Assembly: GCA_043742955.1 (NCBI GenBank)
Contig: JAYTXL010000277.1
Span: 1 to 17,213, forward strand
DNA: 17,213 nucleotides
Reading direction: 5' to 3'
Source of the DNA: JAYTXL01 sp043742955
GTDB lineage: Bacteria > Verrucomicrobiota > Verrucomicrobiia > Limisphaerales > JAYTXL01
A program made the position numbers and the translations under genes. Each line of letters begins with the position of its first letter. Position 1 is the stretch's first letter. Below are positions 1-6,597 of the stretch, in pieces. Under the pieces are notes generated by a model. The model saw nothing but the letters and a program-made list of their open reading frames with translations, searched no databases and was not told where the DNA came from.

Positions 1-178
1 TTCCACGGGGTAGTGCGACCCTTGCGCAGCAGCTCCGGTGGGAGGTGCACAATTGCGGATCAACCAATAAAAAATCCCCCACTAATCCCGGAAGAGCCAC
101 GAAAAGCAATTCGCGAGAGAATCTGGACTGACCAAAGTTGCTAACTATCGGCGTCGAGGCTTAATCAGGCCAGTCGGA

Positions 179-1009
179 ATGGCATTGACGAGTGGCGGGA
201 CGTGTCCCTTTTATCACCCGAAGCAGATTAGCGAACTCAAGAAGAAACTGGGGATCACACTTGGTAACACAACGGGTTTGCTGAACGAGGCTCAGTTCAA
301 AAAGGCCTGTAGGTTCACGAACGTTGCCGAATATCGCCGGAAAGGTCTGGTCAAACCGGTGGGCTTTGCAATGGCCGGTCCGGGCCTGAGCGCGTTCTAC
401 CGTCCCCAACAAGCAAGCGCGTTGAAGAAGAATTTGGGTATCACTCTCGATAACACCCGGGGACTGCTAACCGAGCAGCAATTTAGGAATGTATCCAAGC
501 TCACAAAAATTGCCGAATACCGCAAAAGGGGTCTCATCAAACCGGTCGGGGTCGGGATGTCCACCGGCGGTGTAAGCACGTTTTACCATCCGAGGCAGAT
601 TCGTGAGCTAAAGAAAGAACTCGGGATCACCATCAATGACACAGCGGGGTTATTGAGTGGGGAACAGTTCAAAGTCGCTTCTGGACTCTCGCGTGTTGGC
701 AAATACCACCGCGATGGCCTAATCAAACCAGTTGGCTTTGCGATGGCTGGCCCTCAGGCTGGCCCATTCTATCATCCGAAACAGATCAAAGAGCTAAAGA
801 AAACATTGGGAATCACTCTCGACGACACCAAGGGGTTGCTGAACGAACACCAGATTTCCAAGTCGCCCGGACTGTCCGCATTCGCCAGATACCGAAGGCA
901 AGGGCTAATCGAACCTGTTGGGTTCGCCATGTCTGCGAGCAAACTGAGTCGGTTCTACCACCCCAAGCAGATTACGGAGTTGAAGAAGAAACTTGGTGTT
1001 AGGCCTTGA
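179..1009 (+). CDS. Tandem 62-residue repeat protein, probably damaged at both ends
   Basis: The 276-residue product is almost wholly repeats. The motif FYHPKQI-ELKK-LGITL begins at residues 11, 73, 135, 197 and 259, an exact 62-residue period. Each unit continues with D-T-GLL-E-QF, then a YRR-GLIKPVGFAM block; the fifth unit stops after LGV. The basic amphipathic ELKK segment and the YRR-GLIKP turn look like helix-turn-helix or winged-helix modules, so sequence-specific DNA binding is my inference. I recognise no named family. The ATG at 179 falls inside a repeat: the frame stays open upstream to 86 and encodes another YRRRGLIRPVG block in perfect register at 146, but without an ATG. The true 5' end is therefore lost or lies elsewhere. 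The 3' end overlaps a Mrr-like nuclease frame, and the repeat consensus continues into that frame, suggesting a frameshifted fusion. The open frame is certain; the function is not. Confidence 0.7.
   Translation: MALTSGGTCPFYHPKQISELKKKLGITLGNTTGLLNEAQFKKACRFTNVAEYRRKGLVKPVGFAMAGPGLSAFYRPQQASALKKNLGITLDNTRGLLTEQQFRNVSKLTKIAEYRKRGLIKPVGVGMSTGGVSTFYHPRQIRELKKELGITINDTAGLLSGEQFKVASGLSRVGKYHRDGLIKPVGFAMAGPQAGPFYHPKQIKELKKTLGITLDDTKGLLNEHQISKSPGLSAFARYRRQGLIEPVGFAMSASKLSRFYHPKQITELKKKLGVRP
209..1000 (+). repeat. Tandem 186 bp coding repeat, four full units plus a partial
   Basis: Units begin at 209, 395, 581, 767 and 953 (codon for F in FYHP or FYRP), each exactly 186 bp after the last, with no length variation. 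Identity is far clearer in protein than in DNA, so the units are old duplications under selection for length and sequence. An earlier unit in register is recognisable from about 107 (QF) to 178, and unrecognisable before about 95. Confidence 0.85.
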
Positions 1010-1622
1010 GGATGCAACTCGCTTTTACTATTCCACTAAGACCATGACTTCGAAAGATTATGAGCGTGTCGTTCAGAAAGTGTGCCGCGAGATGATGCGG
1101 TGCCCTGGGGTCGACATTCATCACCACGCCACCTACAAAGGTAAGGTTTCCCAAAGGTCGATCATCGTTGACCTCGCATTCGAGATGTACGTGCTTAGGG
1201 CAAAGCTGCTGGTTATTATCGAGTGCAAACACTACGCCCAAAAAGTGGAAGTTGCCGACGTTGAAGAGTTCCACTCGAAACTCGACGACATTGGAGCGCA
1301 CAAAGGCATCATGGTGACAACCATCGGATACCAAAAGGGCGCGGTTCGTACTGCGCGTGGGCGGGGCATCGCATTGGCGTTATTGACAACCGAGCCTCAG
1401 GAAGGGGAGTTGGTCATGGTCGCTAATTCTCGACCGATTTCCTCAGACCAGCTACCAGCAGCTACGGACAACTTGCTACAGGGCACGCTCCGCGACCCAC
1501 TGCTGTCGAAACACCAAACTAGATTTCGAGACTTCGGTGATCTTAGGGCCATTCTGCATCAGGACTTCGCCCGGTTTGTAGACGATCAAGGCGTCTTTTG
1601 CGATCCACGGCTTCGGACTTGA
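993..1622 (+). CDS. Mrr-like PD-(D/E)XK restriction endonuclease domain protein
   Basis: The 209-residue product resembles the catalytic domain of Mrr-type (type IV restriction) endonucleases. Counting from the TTG at 993, an aspartate at 60 (IIVDLAF) and IIECKHY at 74-80 (E77, K79) fit the D...ExK metal-binding core. They are followed by the typical Mrr tail VEVADVEEFHSKLDDIGAHK and GIMVTTIGYQKGA (residues 85-117). Mrr proteins cut foreign, usually methylated, DNA. The first part of the frame (GLEDATRFYY, residues 4-13) matches the LGITLDDTT part of the upstream repeats, so this is probably the C-terminal half of a repeat-nuclease fusion separated by one extra base near 1001. If it is translated separately, the ATG at 1044 (MTSKDYERVV) is an alternative start; neither start has a clear ribosome binding site. 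No methyltransferase or partner subunit is nearby. Family assignment is strong; activity and start are uncertain. Confidence 0.75.
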   Translation: MVLGLEDATRFYYSTKTMTSKDYERVVQKVCREMMRCPGVDIHHHATYKGKVSQRSIIVDLAFEMYVLRAKLLVIIECKHYAQKVEVADVEEFHSKLDDIGAHKGIMVTTIGYQKGAVRTARGRGIALALLTTEPQEGELVMVANSRPISSDQLPAATDNLLQGTLRDPLLSKHQTRFRDFGDLRAILHQDFARFVDDQGVFCDPRLRT

Positions 1623-1662
1623 AATGCTAAATCGGCTCAAGAGTTCCGCTGGACTTCTTAAA

Positions 1663-1769
1663 CCTTTGAGGACTGGGGACAATTCTTGGGACGATAAACC
1701 CAGGGCGGCACTCGTTTCACTTCGCTTGCCCTGGGCTGTTAGCTTTCGGGCCTTCAGCCCGGCGGATGG
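1663..1769. repeat. 107 bp dispersed repeat, copy 1
   Basis: It matches 2664-2770 over its full length with no net length difference. Both copies run from CCTTT-AGG-CTGGGGACAATT to GGCGGATGG. Inside is a near-palindrome with arms CCCAGGGC and GCCCTGGG around a loop of about 20 bases, then a small hairpin around CCTTCAG. Hairpin-bearing intergenic repeats of this type are common in Verrucomicrobial genomes; the mobilising enzyme is not visible here. Confidence 0.85.
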
Positions 1770-1858
1770 CGACCAAGCCAGAGTGAAACCGCAGATAAAC
1801 GCCGATGAATCTGGGTCATGCACCGAGGAGAGGAAACGGAGTCTGGGAATGGACAAAT

Positions 1859-1880
1859 GGGCGGTGCCGCAGCACCGCCC
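1859..1880. repeat. Perfect 9 bp palindrome, REP-like hairpin
   Basis: GGGCGGTGC and GCACCGCCC flank the four-base loop CGCA. No T-run follows and the nearest gene ends 240 bp upstream, so I read it as a repetitive palindrome, not as a terminator. Confidence 0.65.
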
Positions 1881-1899
1881 TACCGCCAATCAACCCGGT

Positions 1900-1924
1900 A
1901 GGGCAAAAGCTGCCGCTTTGCCCT
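1900..1924. repeat. Second hairpin, REP-like
   Basis: AGGGCAAA-A-GC and GCTTTGCCCT pair around the loop TGCC, with a single bulged base. It lies 20 bp after the previous palindrome, as in composite arrays of REP-type palindromes. Confidence 0.55.
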
Positions 1925-2060
1925 CTTGACCGGTTTATCATCTGCGTCCATCTGCGTTTATCTGCGGTTTTTCTTCTGCCAATTGAAATGTCCCGGCAGA
2001 GTCGAAGGCCCGCGCGCGTCGCGGCTTGCGGTTTCGCCGGAATTCCCCAAAACTCAGCCC

Positions 2061-2588
2061 ATGCCCAAGACGCTGCTGACGTTCGTGGACGATATCTACG
2101 AGGATTTGGAATTGTGGTATCCACTGCTCCGCCTGCAGGAGGCGGGCTATGCCATGCGCCTCGCCGCGCCGGAAATCCGCACCTACTCCGGCAAACACGG
2201 TTATCCGGCCACGGGCGATCTGCTGCTGGCCGACGCGCGCAGCCAGGATTTCTGCGGCCTGCTCGTGCCCGGCGGTTTTATGCCGGACAAACTTCGGCGT
2301 GACGCCAAAGTGCTGTCGCTCACGCGCGAATTTTTTTAGCAGGGCAAACTAGTCGCCTTCATCTGCCACGGCGGTTGGATTCCGATCTCGGCAAAAATTC
2401 TGAACGGCAAGCGCGTCACCGGCTCGCTCGGCATCAAGGATGATCTCGAAAACGCCGGCGGCATCTGGGTCAACGAGCCGGTGGTCGTGGATGGCAATCT
2501 AATTTCCAGCCGCACCCCGCGCGACCTCGCGCCGTTCGCCAAGGCCATGGTGGACTTCCTGCAAGCGAATGTCCCGGCGGGAGCTTGA
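2061..2588 (+). pseudogene. DJ-1/PfpI-family protein, broken by one in-frame stop
   Basis: The frame reads as a 175-codon PfpI-type class I glutamine-amidotransferase-like protein, the usual family length. It starts MPKTLLTFVDDIYEDLELWYP; E14 fits the family's conserved acidic residue. It carries VPGGFMPDKLR, then the nucleophile elbow FICHGG (C102, H103) and the late family motifs WVNEPVVVDGNLI and SSRTPRDLAPFAKAM. Codon 93 is TAG (2337-2339), between REFF and QGKLVAF, where relatives normally have D or E. The frame is the same on both sides, so one base substitution (for example GAG to TAG) explains it; an indel in the adjoining run of seven T would not restore the frame. Known relatives act as deglycases, chaperone-like or stress proteins. 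The truncated product would lack the catalytic cysteine. No other gene is close enough to form an operon. Confidence 0.85.
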
Positions 2589-2663
2589 GCGTTCATAAAC
2601 ACGCATTCGACAAGCACTACAGGCGGGCATGATTGTGTGACTTGGTGCATCGGTGTGTGTCTC

Positions 2664-2770
2664 CCTTTCAGGGCTGGGGACAATTCTTGGCGTGATTAAC
2701 CCAGGGCGGCGCTTGTTTCACTTCGCTTGCCCTGGGCTGTTGTCTTTCAGGCCTTCAGCCTGGCGGATGG
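2664..2770. repeat. 107 bp dispersed repeat, copy 2
   Basis: It is the direct counterpart of 1663-1769: same orientation, same length, most bases identical, with the CCCAGGGC/GCCCTGGG arms conserved. The small distal hairpin differs by paired changes (GGGCCTTCAGCCC in copy 1, AGGCCTTCAGCCT here), which keep base pairing and suggest that the structure matters. Confidence 0.85.
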
Positions 2771-2775
2771 GGGTT

Positions 2776-2846
2776 GGAGCGCCGGTCTCCGACCCGGCTC
2801 GGCGATTTAACCGCCCGAAACGCGCCGGATCGGAGATCGGCGCTCC
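2776..2846. repeat. 71 bp inverted repeat with 23 bp arms
   Basis: The left arm 2776-2798 (starting GGAGCGCCGG) and the right arm 2824-2846 (ending CGGCGCTCC) are complementary at 21 of 23 positions around a 25-base loop. It starts 6 bp after the 107 bp repeat ends, as if both belong to one composite element. No coding potential is evident. It may be a small non-autonomous mobile repeat; that is inference. Confidence 0.75.
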
Positions 2847-3030
2847 GCCCGAGGCGTGGCCATTGGGAAATATATTGTGGCCACCGGGCTGGAACTTTGA
2901 ATGCGGAACCAAGCATTGGAACAATGCAGTGGGAAACCACGAATGGACACGAATCAATCGCCACCGGGCGAGGGTCGTGGTGAGGGGAAATGGCGCATCG
3001 GTTTGTGTCGCCCTTTCAGGGGAATGGCGC

Positions 3031-3162
3031 TTACATAAGGCCTAAAACTTTCTGGATGAGTTGTTTGCGGCGCGTAGGTCCCGGCACGGTTTCGAACAAC
3101 TCCTGACGGCTGAGTCGTTGCATCTCCTTGAGGGTAATTCGTGTCAACTTCCCGGCGGCTCG
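3031..3162 (-). pseudogene. 3' remnant of a minus-strand gene, probable mobile element
   Basis: The minus strand encodes 43 residues ending LSRQELFETVPGPTRRKQL then IQKVLGLM before a TAA at 3031-3033; a TGA at 3163-3165 closes the frame upstream. The same C-terminus (ELF-TV---P-RRK-L--KVLGL) occurs on the minus strand at the right edge of the window, and DNA similarity continues past the stop codon as GAATGGCGCTTA. Two copies in unrelated surroundings imply a dispersed gene such as a transposase, but I cannot name the family from the tail alone. The upstream part is missing, so this is a dead fragment. Confidence 0.6.
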
Positions 3163-3248
3163 TCAGCAGCCCCGCCCCGCCGAGTCAGCGTCCGCGTTAA
3201 TCCGCGTTCAACCGTGGTTAAAACAGTTTCGACACCTCACCCTCGAGC

Positions 3249-3275
3249 CCCTCTCCCCGTTCGAGGCGGAGAGGG
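3249..3275. repeat. CCCTCTCC/GGAGAGGG hairpin
   Basis: CCCTCTCC (3249-3256) pairs with GGAGAGGG (3268-3275) around an 11-base loop. It sits between two CCGTGGTTAAAA-type repeats. No T-run follows, so it is a repetitive palindrome and not a convincing terminator for either strand. Confidence 0.55.
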
Positions 3276-3445
3276 AAGAATATCCGTGTCCATCCGTGTC
3301 CATCCGTGGTTAAAATATTTCCCCCGCCCACAGCATTTGATACGAATAACCGCGTGTCCAGTGCGGTTCGAGAAGGAAACCCGCGAGGGCGTCCTAAAGT
3401 GGTGTGCGAACTTCTCGGGTGGAGTTAAACCGCTGCTTGAATCGG

Positions 3446-4684
3446 CTACGCCCCCTTTCCCGGACCGTTTCGCCCCGCGCCCGCGCTCCTCCCGCGATAA
3501 GCCATCAGAAAATACACCAGCACCACCGCCGCCACCGCCGCGAGGCCGCCCCAAAACATCGACCAATTCTCGCCCGCCGGTCGCACGTTGACGGTGAACC
3601 ACCACCCGGCGCCCAGGTAACCGATGAGGTTGCCCACCCCGCCGTTCATCAATGCCATCAGAGCCTGAGCTCGGGCACGCCAGGCGACGTCCACACGTTG
3701 GTCGAGATAGATTTGCGCCGTGATGAACACCAGCGTGAAGGCGCAGCCGTGCAGCAGCACGCTCCCGAGCAGCCACGCCGTGCCGTTGACCGCGCTCAGG
3801 GCGAACCGCACCACGCCAAAGCCCAAGCCGGCCGCAATAATCCACTTTAACCGCCATTTCAGCAGCAACCCGCCCAGCATGAACATGGCCACTATTTCCG
3901 TTACCTGCCCAAAGGTCATCCACGCCGTGGTGTGCTGCAAACCCAGATCGCGCAGGTGCGGTGGCGTGTAGGGATAAAACCCGGCCATCGGGATGGCAAA
4001 AAGTGCCACGGTGATGAACACCACCCGGTGATCGGGATTTTTCAGCAACGTCAAGGCATCCAGCCCCAGCCGCTCGTGCCAGGAAAGATTCTCCACGGAC
4101 TTGGGCGTCTCCAATTCGGGCAGGAAAAAAGTCAAACCCGCCACCGCCAACCACATGACCGCGCCGCTGTAGCCTGCCAGCGCCGAGGTGTCCGCCCCCA
4201 AAAGGCTCACCAGCCAGCACCCCGTCATCCAGCCCAGCGTGGCCATGGCGCGAATCGGACCATACTCCTTTTGGGCGTCGGCGATCCGGGCGAAAACCAG
4301 CGTCGAAGAAATGCTCCACGTCGGGGAGGAGCAGAGCGCGTGCAGCTGAATGAACGCGAGCACGACCCACGGGTTCCAGTGCAAATGGATGGCCGTGCTG
4401 GCCAGCCCCATGGCCACCGCCGTCGCGAGCGCCAGACCGCGCAGCACCCTCACTGATGAGGCATGGCGGTCCGCCATCGCGCCAAAAATCAGCGGTGAAA
4501 TAAACGCCGCCACTGCGGACGTCGCAAAGGCGAACGGCTTGATGTCATGAAGTCCGTGCGCATCCAGCACCGTGCTCAGTGGGACAAACCACATTCCCAG
4601 CGCCGCGCCTTGCACAAAGCACAGCGCCACCAACTCCGCGTATTCAGCCCGTCGCAGGGTTCTCAGCACGCGCCCAGCACACAC
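3446..4684 (-). CDS. MFS transporter, nucleoside:H+ symporter-like
   Basis: The 412-residue, strongly hydrophobic product has about twelve predicted membrane spans with a charged central loop (ETPKSVENLSWHERLGLD, about residues 190-210) between the two six-helix halves, the usual major facilitator layout and length. The early loop GAMADRHASSVRVLRG (about 68-83) corresponds to the conserved cytoplasmic loop between helices 2 and 3. The segment FGQVTEIVAMFMLGGLLLKW resembles the nucleoside-permease (NupG/XapB-like) branch, so nucleoside or sugar import by proton symport is a reasonable guess. The substrate cannot be read from sequence. The first codon is GTG at 4684, with no clear ribosome binding site; another GTG lies at 4669. 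The gene is divergent from the NnrS-family gene across a repeat-bearing spacer and appears monocistronic. Confidence 0.85.
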   Translation of the reverse strand: MCAGRVLRTLRRAEYAELVALCFVQGAALGMWFVPLSTVLDAHGLHDIKPFAFATSAVAAFISPLIFGAMADRHASSVRVLRGLALATAVAMGLASTAIHLHWNPWVVLAFIQLHALCSSPTWSISSTLVFARIADAQKEYGPIRAMATLGWMTGCWLVSLLGADTSALAGYSGAVMWLAVAGLTFFLPELETPKSVENLSWHERLGLDALTLLKNPDHRVVFITVALFAIPMAGFYPYTPPHLRDLGLQHTTAWMTFGQVTEIVAMFMLGGLLLKWRLKWIIAAGLGFGVVRFALSAVNGTAWLLGSVLLHGCAFTLVFITAQIYLDQRVDVAWRARAQALMALMNGGVGNLIGYLGAGWWFTVNVRPAGENWSMFWGGLAAVAAVVLVYFLMAYRGRSAGAGRNGPGKGA

Positions 4685-4760
4685 GGACGCCGGGAAATTT
4701 CAAGCCCCGACGGAAGAAAAACGTCGCACCGCAGATCCACCGTTCCAAAACCGATTCATT

Positions 4761-4850
4761 TTGCCGCGAAGGACGCAAAGTTATTCGCGGAGGAGTTGGC
4801 GGTGGTTGCTCTGCGCACCCCCGCGAAAACCTCCGCGTCCGCGGCGGTAA
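4761..4850. repeat. Imperfect inverted repeat in the divergent spacer
   Basis: TTGCCGCGAAGGACGC at 4761-4776 and GCGTCCGCGGCGGTAA at 4835-4850 are complementary at 12 of 16 positions. They resemble the dispersed CCGCGGACGC-type repeats of such genomes. They lie between two divergent membrane protein genes, so an operator cannot be excluded, but a dispersed repeat is the simpler reading. Confidence 0.45.
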
Positions 4851-4950
4851 AGACCCGCAGTTTTGTCGATCGAACGGCTCTGCCTCCTCGACATCCCGCA
4901 CCATGCGATGGAGAATGACCGGCAGGCAATTGGTGTTCACCCTGATCCAA

Positions 4951-6225
4951 ATGGCGATGAATCGCGATCTCCCAAGTCCAGACGAACCAATGCCGCCGCG
5001 GTGTCCGCGCCGGGCGCAGCGAAAGGCCGCGACACCGAATGGACTCATCGGCCCACGCCTCACGCTCGCCGCGTTGTGCCAGGAACCGTTCCGGGTGTTT
5101 TTCCCGGCGGCGGTCCTCGCGGGGATTGTGGGGGTGCTGCTCTGGCCATTGATGTTGTCCGGTTGGATGACCGATTATCCCGGACCGCGCCACGCGCGCC
5201 TGATGATTCAAGGCTTCTTCGGCGGATTTATCTTCGGCTTTCTGGGCACCTCCCTGCCGCGTCTCTTGGAAACCCGGCCGCTCAGTGCCGCTGAAGTTTT
5301 TCCGCTGCTCGCGCTGTTTCTCGCCAATCTGACGGCGCACACGCTGGGTGCGACGCGGCTCGGCGACGCATTATTTACCTTCGAAGTCCTGCTCTTGGCG
5401 GTGTCCTTTGGAAGACGTCTCCGGGTGCGCCGCGACTGGCCACCGCCCGGCTTTGTGTTGGTGGCGCTGTCCTTTGCTTGTTCCTTGGCAGGCATCGCCA
5501 TTCAATGGGTCGGCCTGCGAAGGGAACTTGCCCCCGGCTGGGAATTGCTCGGCCGGCTGTGGGCTTATCACGCTTTCATTCTACTTTGCATCCTGGGAGC
5601 GGGCGGATTCCTGCTGCCACGTTTTCTGGGAATCACCCCCCGGCGAAAGTTTGCAACCTCCGCCGCCATCACCCCCGAATGGCGGCGGGCGGCCGGTTGG
5701 GCGTCCCTCGCCGGCACCGTCATCGTGCTCTCTTTCGTCGGCGAGGCGACGGGCTGGAACCGGTGGGCCGGCGTGATCCGTGCGTTGACGGTGCTGGCCT
5801 ATCTGGGGCACGAAATGCCTTTGGAACAGCTGCGCTGGTCGCGCCGGGGCGTCCAAGGATTTCTACTCATCGGTCTGATTTGCCTTCCCCTTGGCGTGTT
5901 GGCGAGCAGCTGGCTGCCGGGCTGGCGCGTGGGATTGTCGCATATTGAACTCATCAGCGGCTTCGGCTTGATCGCCCTCGGCGTGGGAACGCGCGTGGTT
6001 TTCGGACATAGCGGCGAACGCCAGCAGTTGGAGCGCTTTCATCCCGCCCTCACCACCGCCGCCATCCTGATGCTGCTCGGCATGCTCACCCGCATCAATG
6101 GCGATCTGATCCCCAGCACACAGGCGACCCACTATCTTTACGCCGCGATTTGCTGGATCGGCGGCTTGATCCTCTGGGCGGTGTGTGTCCTCCCCAAGGT
6201 GCTGCAGCCGGACCCGGAAGCCTGA
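4951..6225 (+). CDS. nnrS: NnrS-family haem/copper membrane protein
   Basis: The roughly 424-residue product has about twelve hydrophobic spans and matches the NnrS family in length and motifs: an N-terminal LCQEPFRVFFPAAVLAGIVG, then PGPRHARLMIQGFFGGFIFG with the family histidine at the start of the second span, LGTSLPRLLETRPLS, a central WAYHAFILLCILGAGGFLLP, and a late HIELISGFGLIALGVGTRVV. NnrS proteins are haem- and copper-containing inner-membrane proteins linked to nitric oxide tolerance, often with denitrification genes; none are visible here. The open frame extends upstream to 4579 through the opposite MFS gene and repeats. I chose the ATG at 4951 because homology begins soon after it; 4903, 4915 and 4957 are alternatives. 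The symbol reflects family membership only. Confidence 0.85.
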   Translation: MAMNRDLPSPDEPMPPRCPRRAQRKAATPNGLIGPRLTLAALCQEPFRVFFPAAVLAGIVGVLLWPLMLSGWMTDYPGPRHARLMIQGFFGGFIFGFLGTSLPRLLETRPLSAAEVFPLLALFLANLTAHTLGATRLGDALFTFEVLLLAVSFGRRLRVRRDWPPPGFVLVALSFACSLAGIAIQWVGLRRELAPGWELLGRLWAYHAFILLCILGAGGFLLPRFLGITPRRKFATSAAITPEWRRAAGWASLAGTVIVLSFVGEATGWNRWAGVIRALTVLAYLGHEMPLEQLRWSRRGVQGFLLIGLICLPLGVLASSWLPGWRVGLSHIELISGFGLIALGVGTRVVFGHSGERQQLERFHPALTTAAILMLLGMLTRINGDLIPSTQATHYLYAAICWIGGLILWAVCVLPKVLQPDPEA

Positions 6226-6597
6226 GATTCCATTTCGGCCGCGCCACAGTTTGGAGCGCCGAGCATCTGCCCAGCCGGCGGGTCATCCGCGACCTCCAAG
6301 CCGAGCCGGGCCCGGCGTTCCTGTGGCGCCAAACCGCGCCACCAAGTTCAACTTTGCCTGTTCGACTTCCGACTGGCCATGACCTCAACCGGTAGCCCTT
6401 GGATGGGGCACGAAGGGGTGGATATGCGGTGTCCCAATTGTGTACTAAGATGTCCAAAAAATGAATTGCCGATGATTAGATTCATGCTATAAGTCAGGAA
6501 GGTAAAAGATAGCAGATAGCCATTAATTCACCAGCGTCGGATGTTCCGGCAGTAGGGCAGATGGCGAGTGTTGGAAACAAATTAAACTAAATAGCCT
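6226..6597. other. Intergenic stretch with promoter and leader
   Basis: The first 200 bp are GC-rich and show nothing recognisable. The second half becomes markedly AT-richer and contains the promoter listed at 6466-6493 and an untranslated leader of about 100 bases before the PEP-CTERM gene. Confidence 0.5.
6466..6493 (+). promoter_or_regulatory. Sigma-70-type promoter of the PEP-CTERM gene
   Basis: TTGCCG (6466-6471), a 16-base spacer, then TATAAG (6488-6493) preceded by TGC, giving an extended -10 element (TGCTATAAG). It lies in locally AT-rich DNA about 105 bases before the ATG at 6598, implying a leader of roughly 100 bases. Predicted by eye only. Confidence 0.55.

Larger units (their letters stand above)
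1786..1970. repeat. Inverted pair of AAACCGCAGATAAACG repeats
   Basis: AAACCGCAGATAAACGCCGATG at 1786-1807 reappears inverted at 1938-1970, where the plus strand reads TCATCTGCGTCCATCTGCG then TTTATCTGCGGTTT. The right copy contains the TCTGCG-[T/C] motif more than once. The arms could form a long stem around the two hairpins between them. This is a generic class of intergenic repeat. Confidence 0.75.
1623..2060. other. Gene-free stretch made of dispersed repeats
   Basis: I find no credible gene here. Short open frames exist on both strands but encode repeat sequence. The stretch holds one copy of a 107 bp repeat, a pair of inverted copies of a CGCAGATAAACGC-type repeat and two hairpins, all listed separately. 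Confidence 0.7.
2935..3318. repeat. Scattered CCGTGTCCATCCGTGG-type repeats
   Basis: AACCACGAATGGACACGAAT at 2935-2954 is an inverted relative of ATCCGTGTCCATCCGTGTCC at 3282-3301, which runs on into ATCCGTGGTTAAAAT. A related copy at 3190-3224 reads GTCCGCGTTAATCCGCGTTC followed by AACCGTGGTTAAAAC. The shared tail CCGTGGTTAAAA marks 3190-3224 and 3281-3316 as two members of one family. Confidence 0.65.
2589..3445. other. Gene-poor stretch with dispersed repeats and a gene remnant
   Basis: No intact gene is supported across about 860 bp. It contains the second 107 bp repeat, a 71 bp inverted repeat, CCGTGTCCATCCGTGG-type repeats in both orientations, a hairpin at 3249-3275 and the minus-strand 3' remnant at 3031-3162. 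Between about 3320 and 3445 I see nothing recognisable. Confidence 0.65.

Noticed and set aside
209..1000. CRISPR-like array
   Set aside because: The 186 bp period is a coding repeat with conserved amino acids and no unique spacers.
1624..1929. Possible small gene just after the nuclease
   Set aside because: Most of its length is the 107 bp repeat and a REP-like hairpin, with no start signal and no conserved-looking peptide.
2653..3045. Open frames on both strands across the intergenic repeats
   Set aside because: They translate the dispersed 107 bp and 71 bp repeats; such frames recur wherever the repeats occur and are not genes.
3237..4370. Minus-strand open frame of about 377 codons in another frame of the MFS transporter
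   Set aside because: The transporter frame has the membrane-span pattern and motifs; this one is rich in G, R and H and extends into the repeat region.
4579..4950. N-terminal extension of the NnrS-family protein
   Set aside because: It runs opposite the MFS gene and through repeats; homology to NnrS begins after the ATG at 4951.
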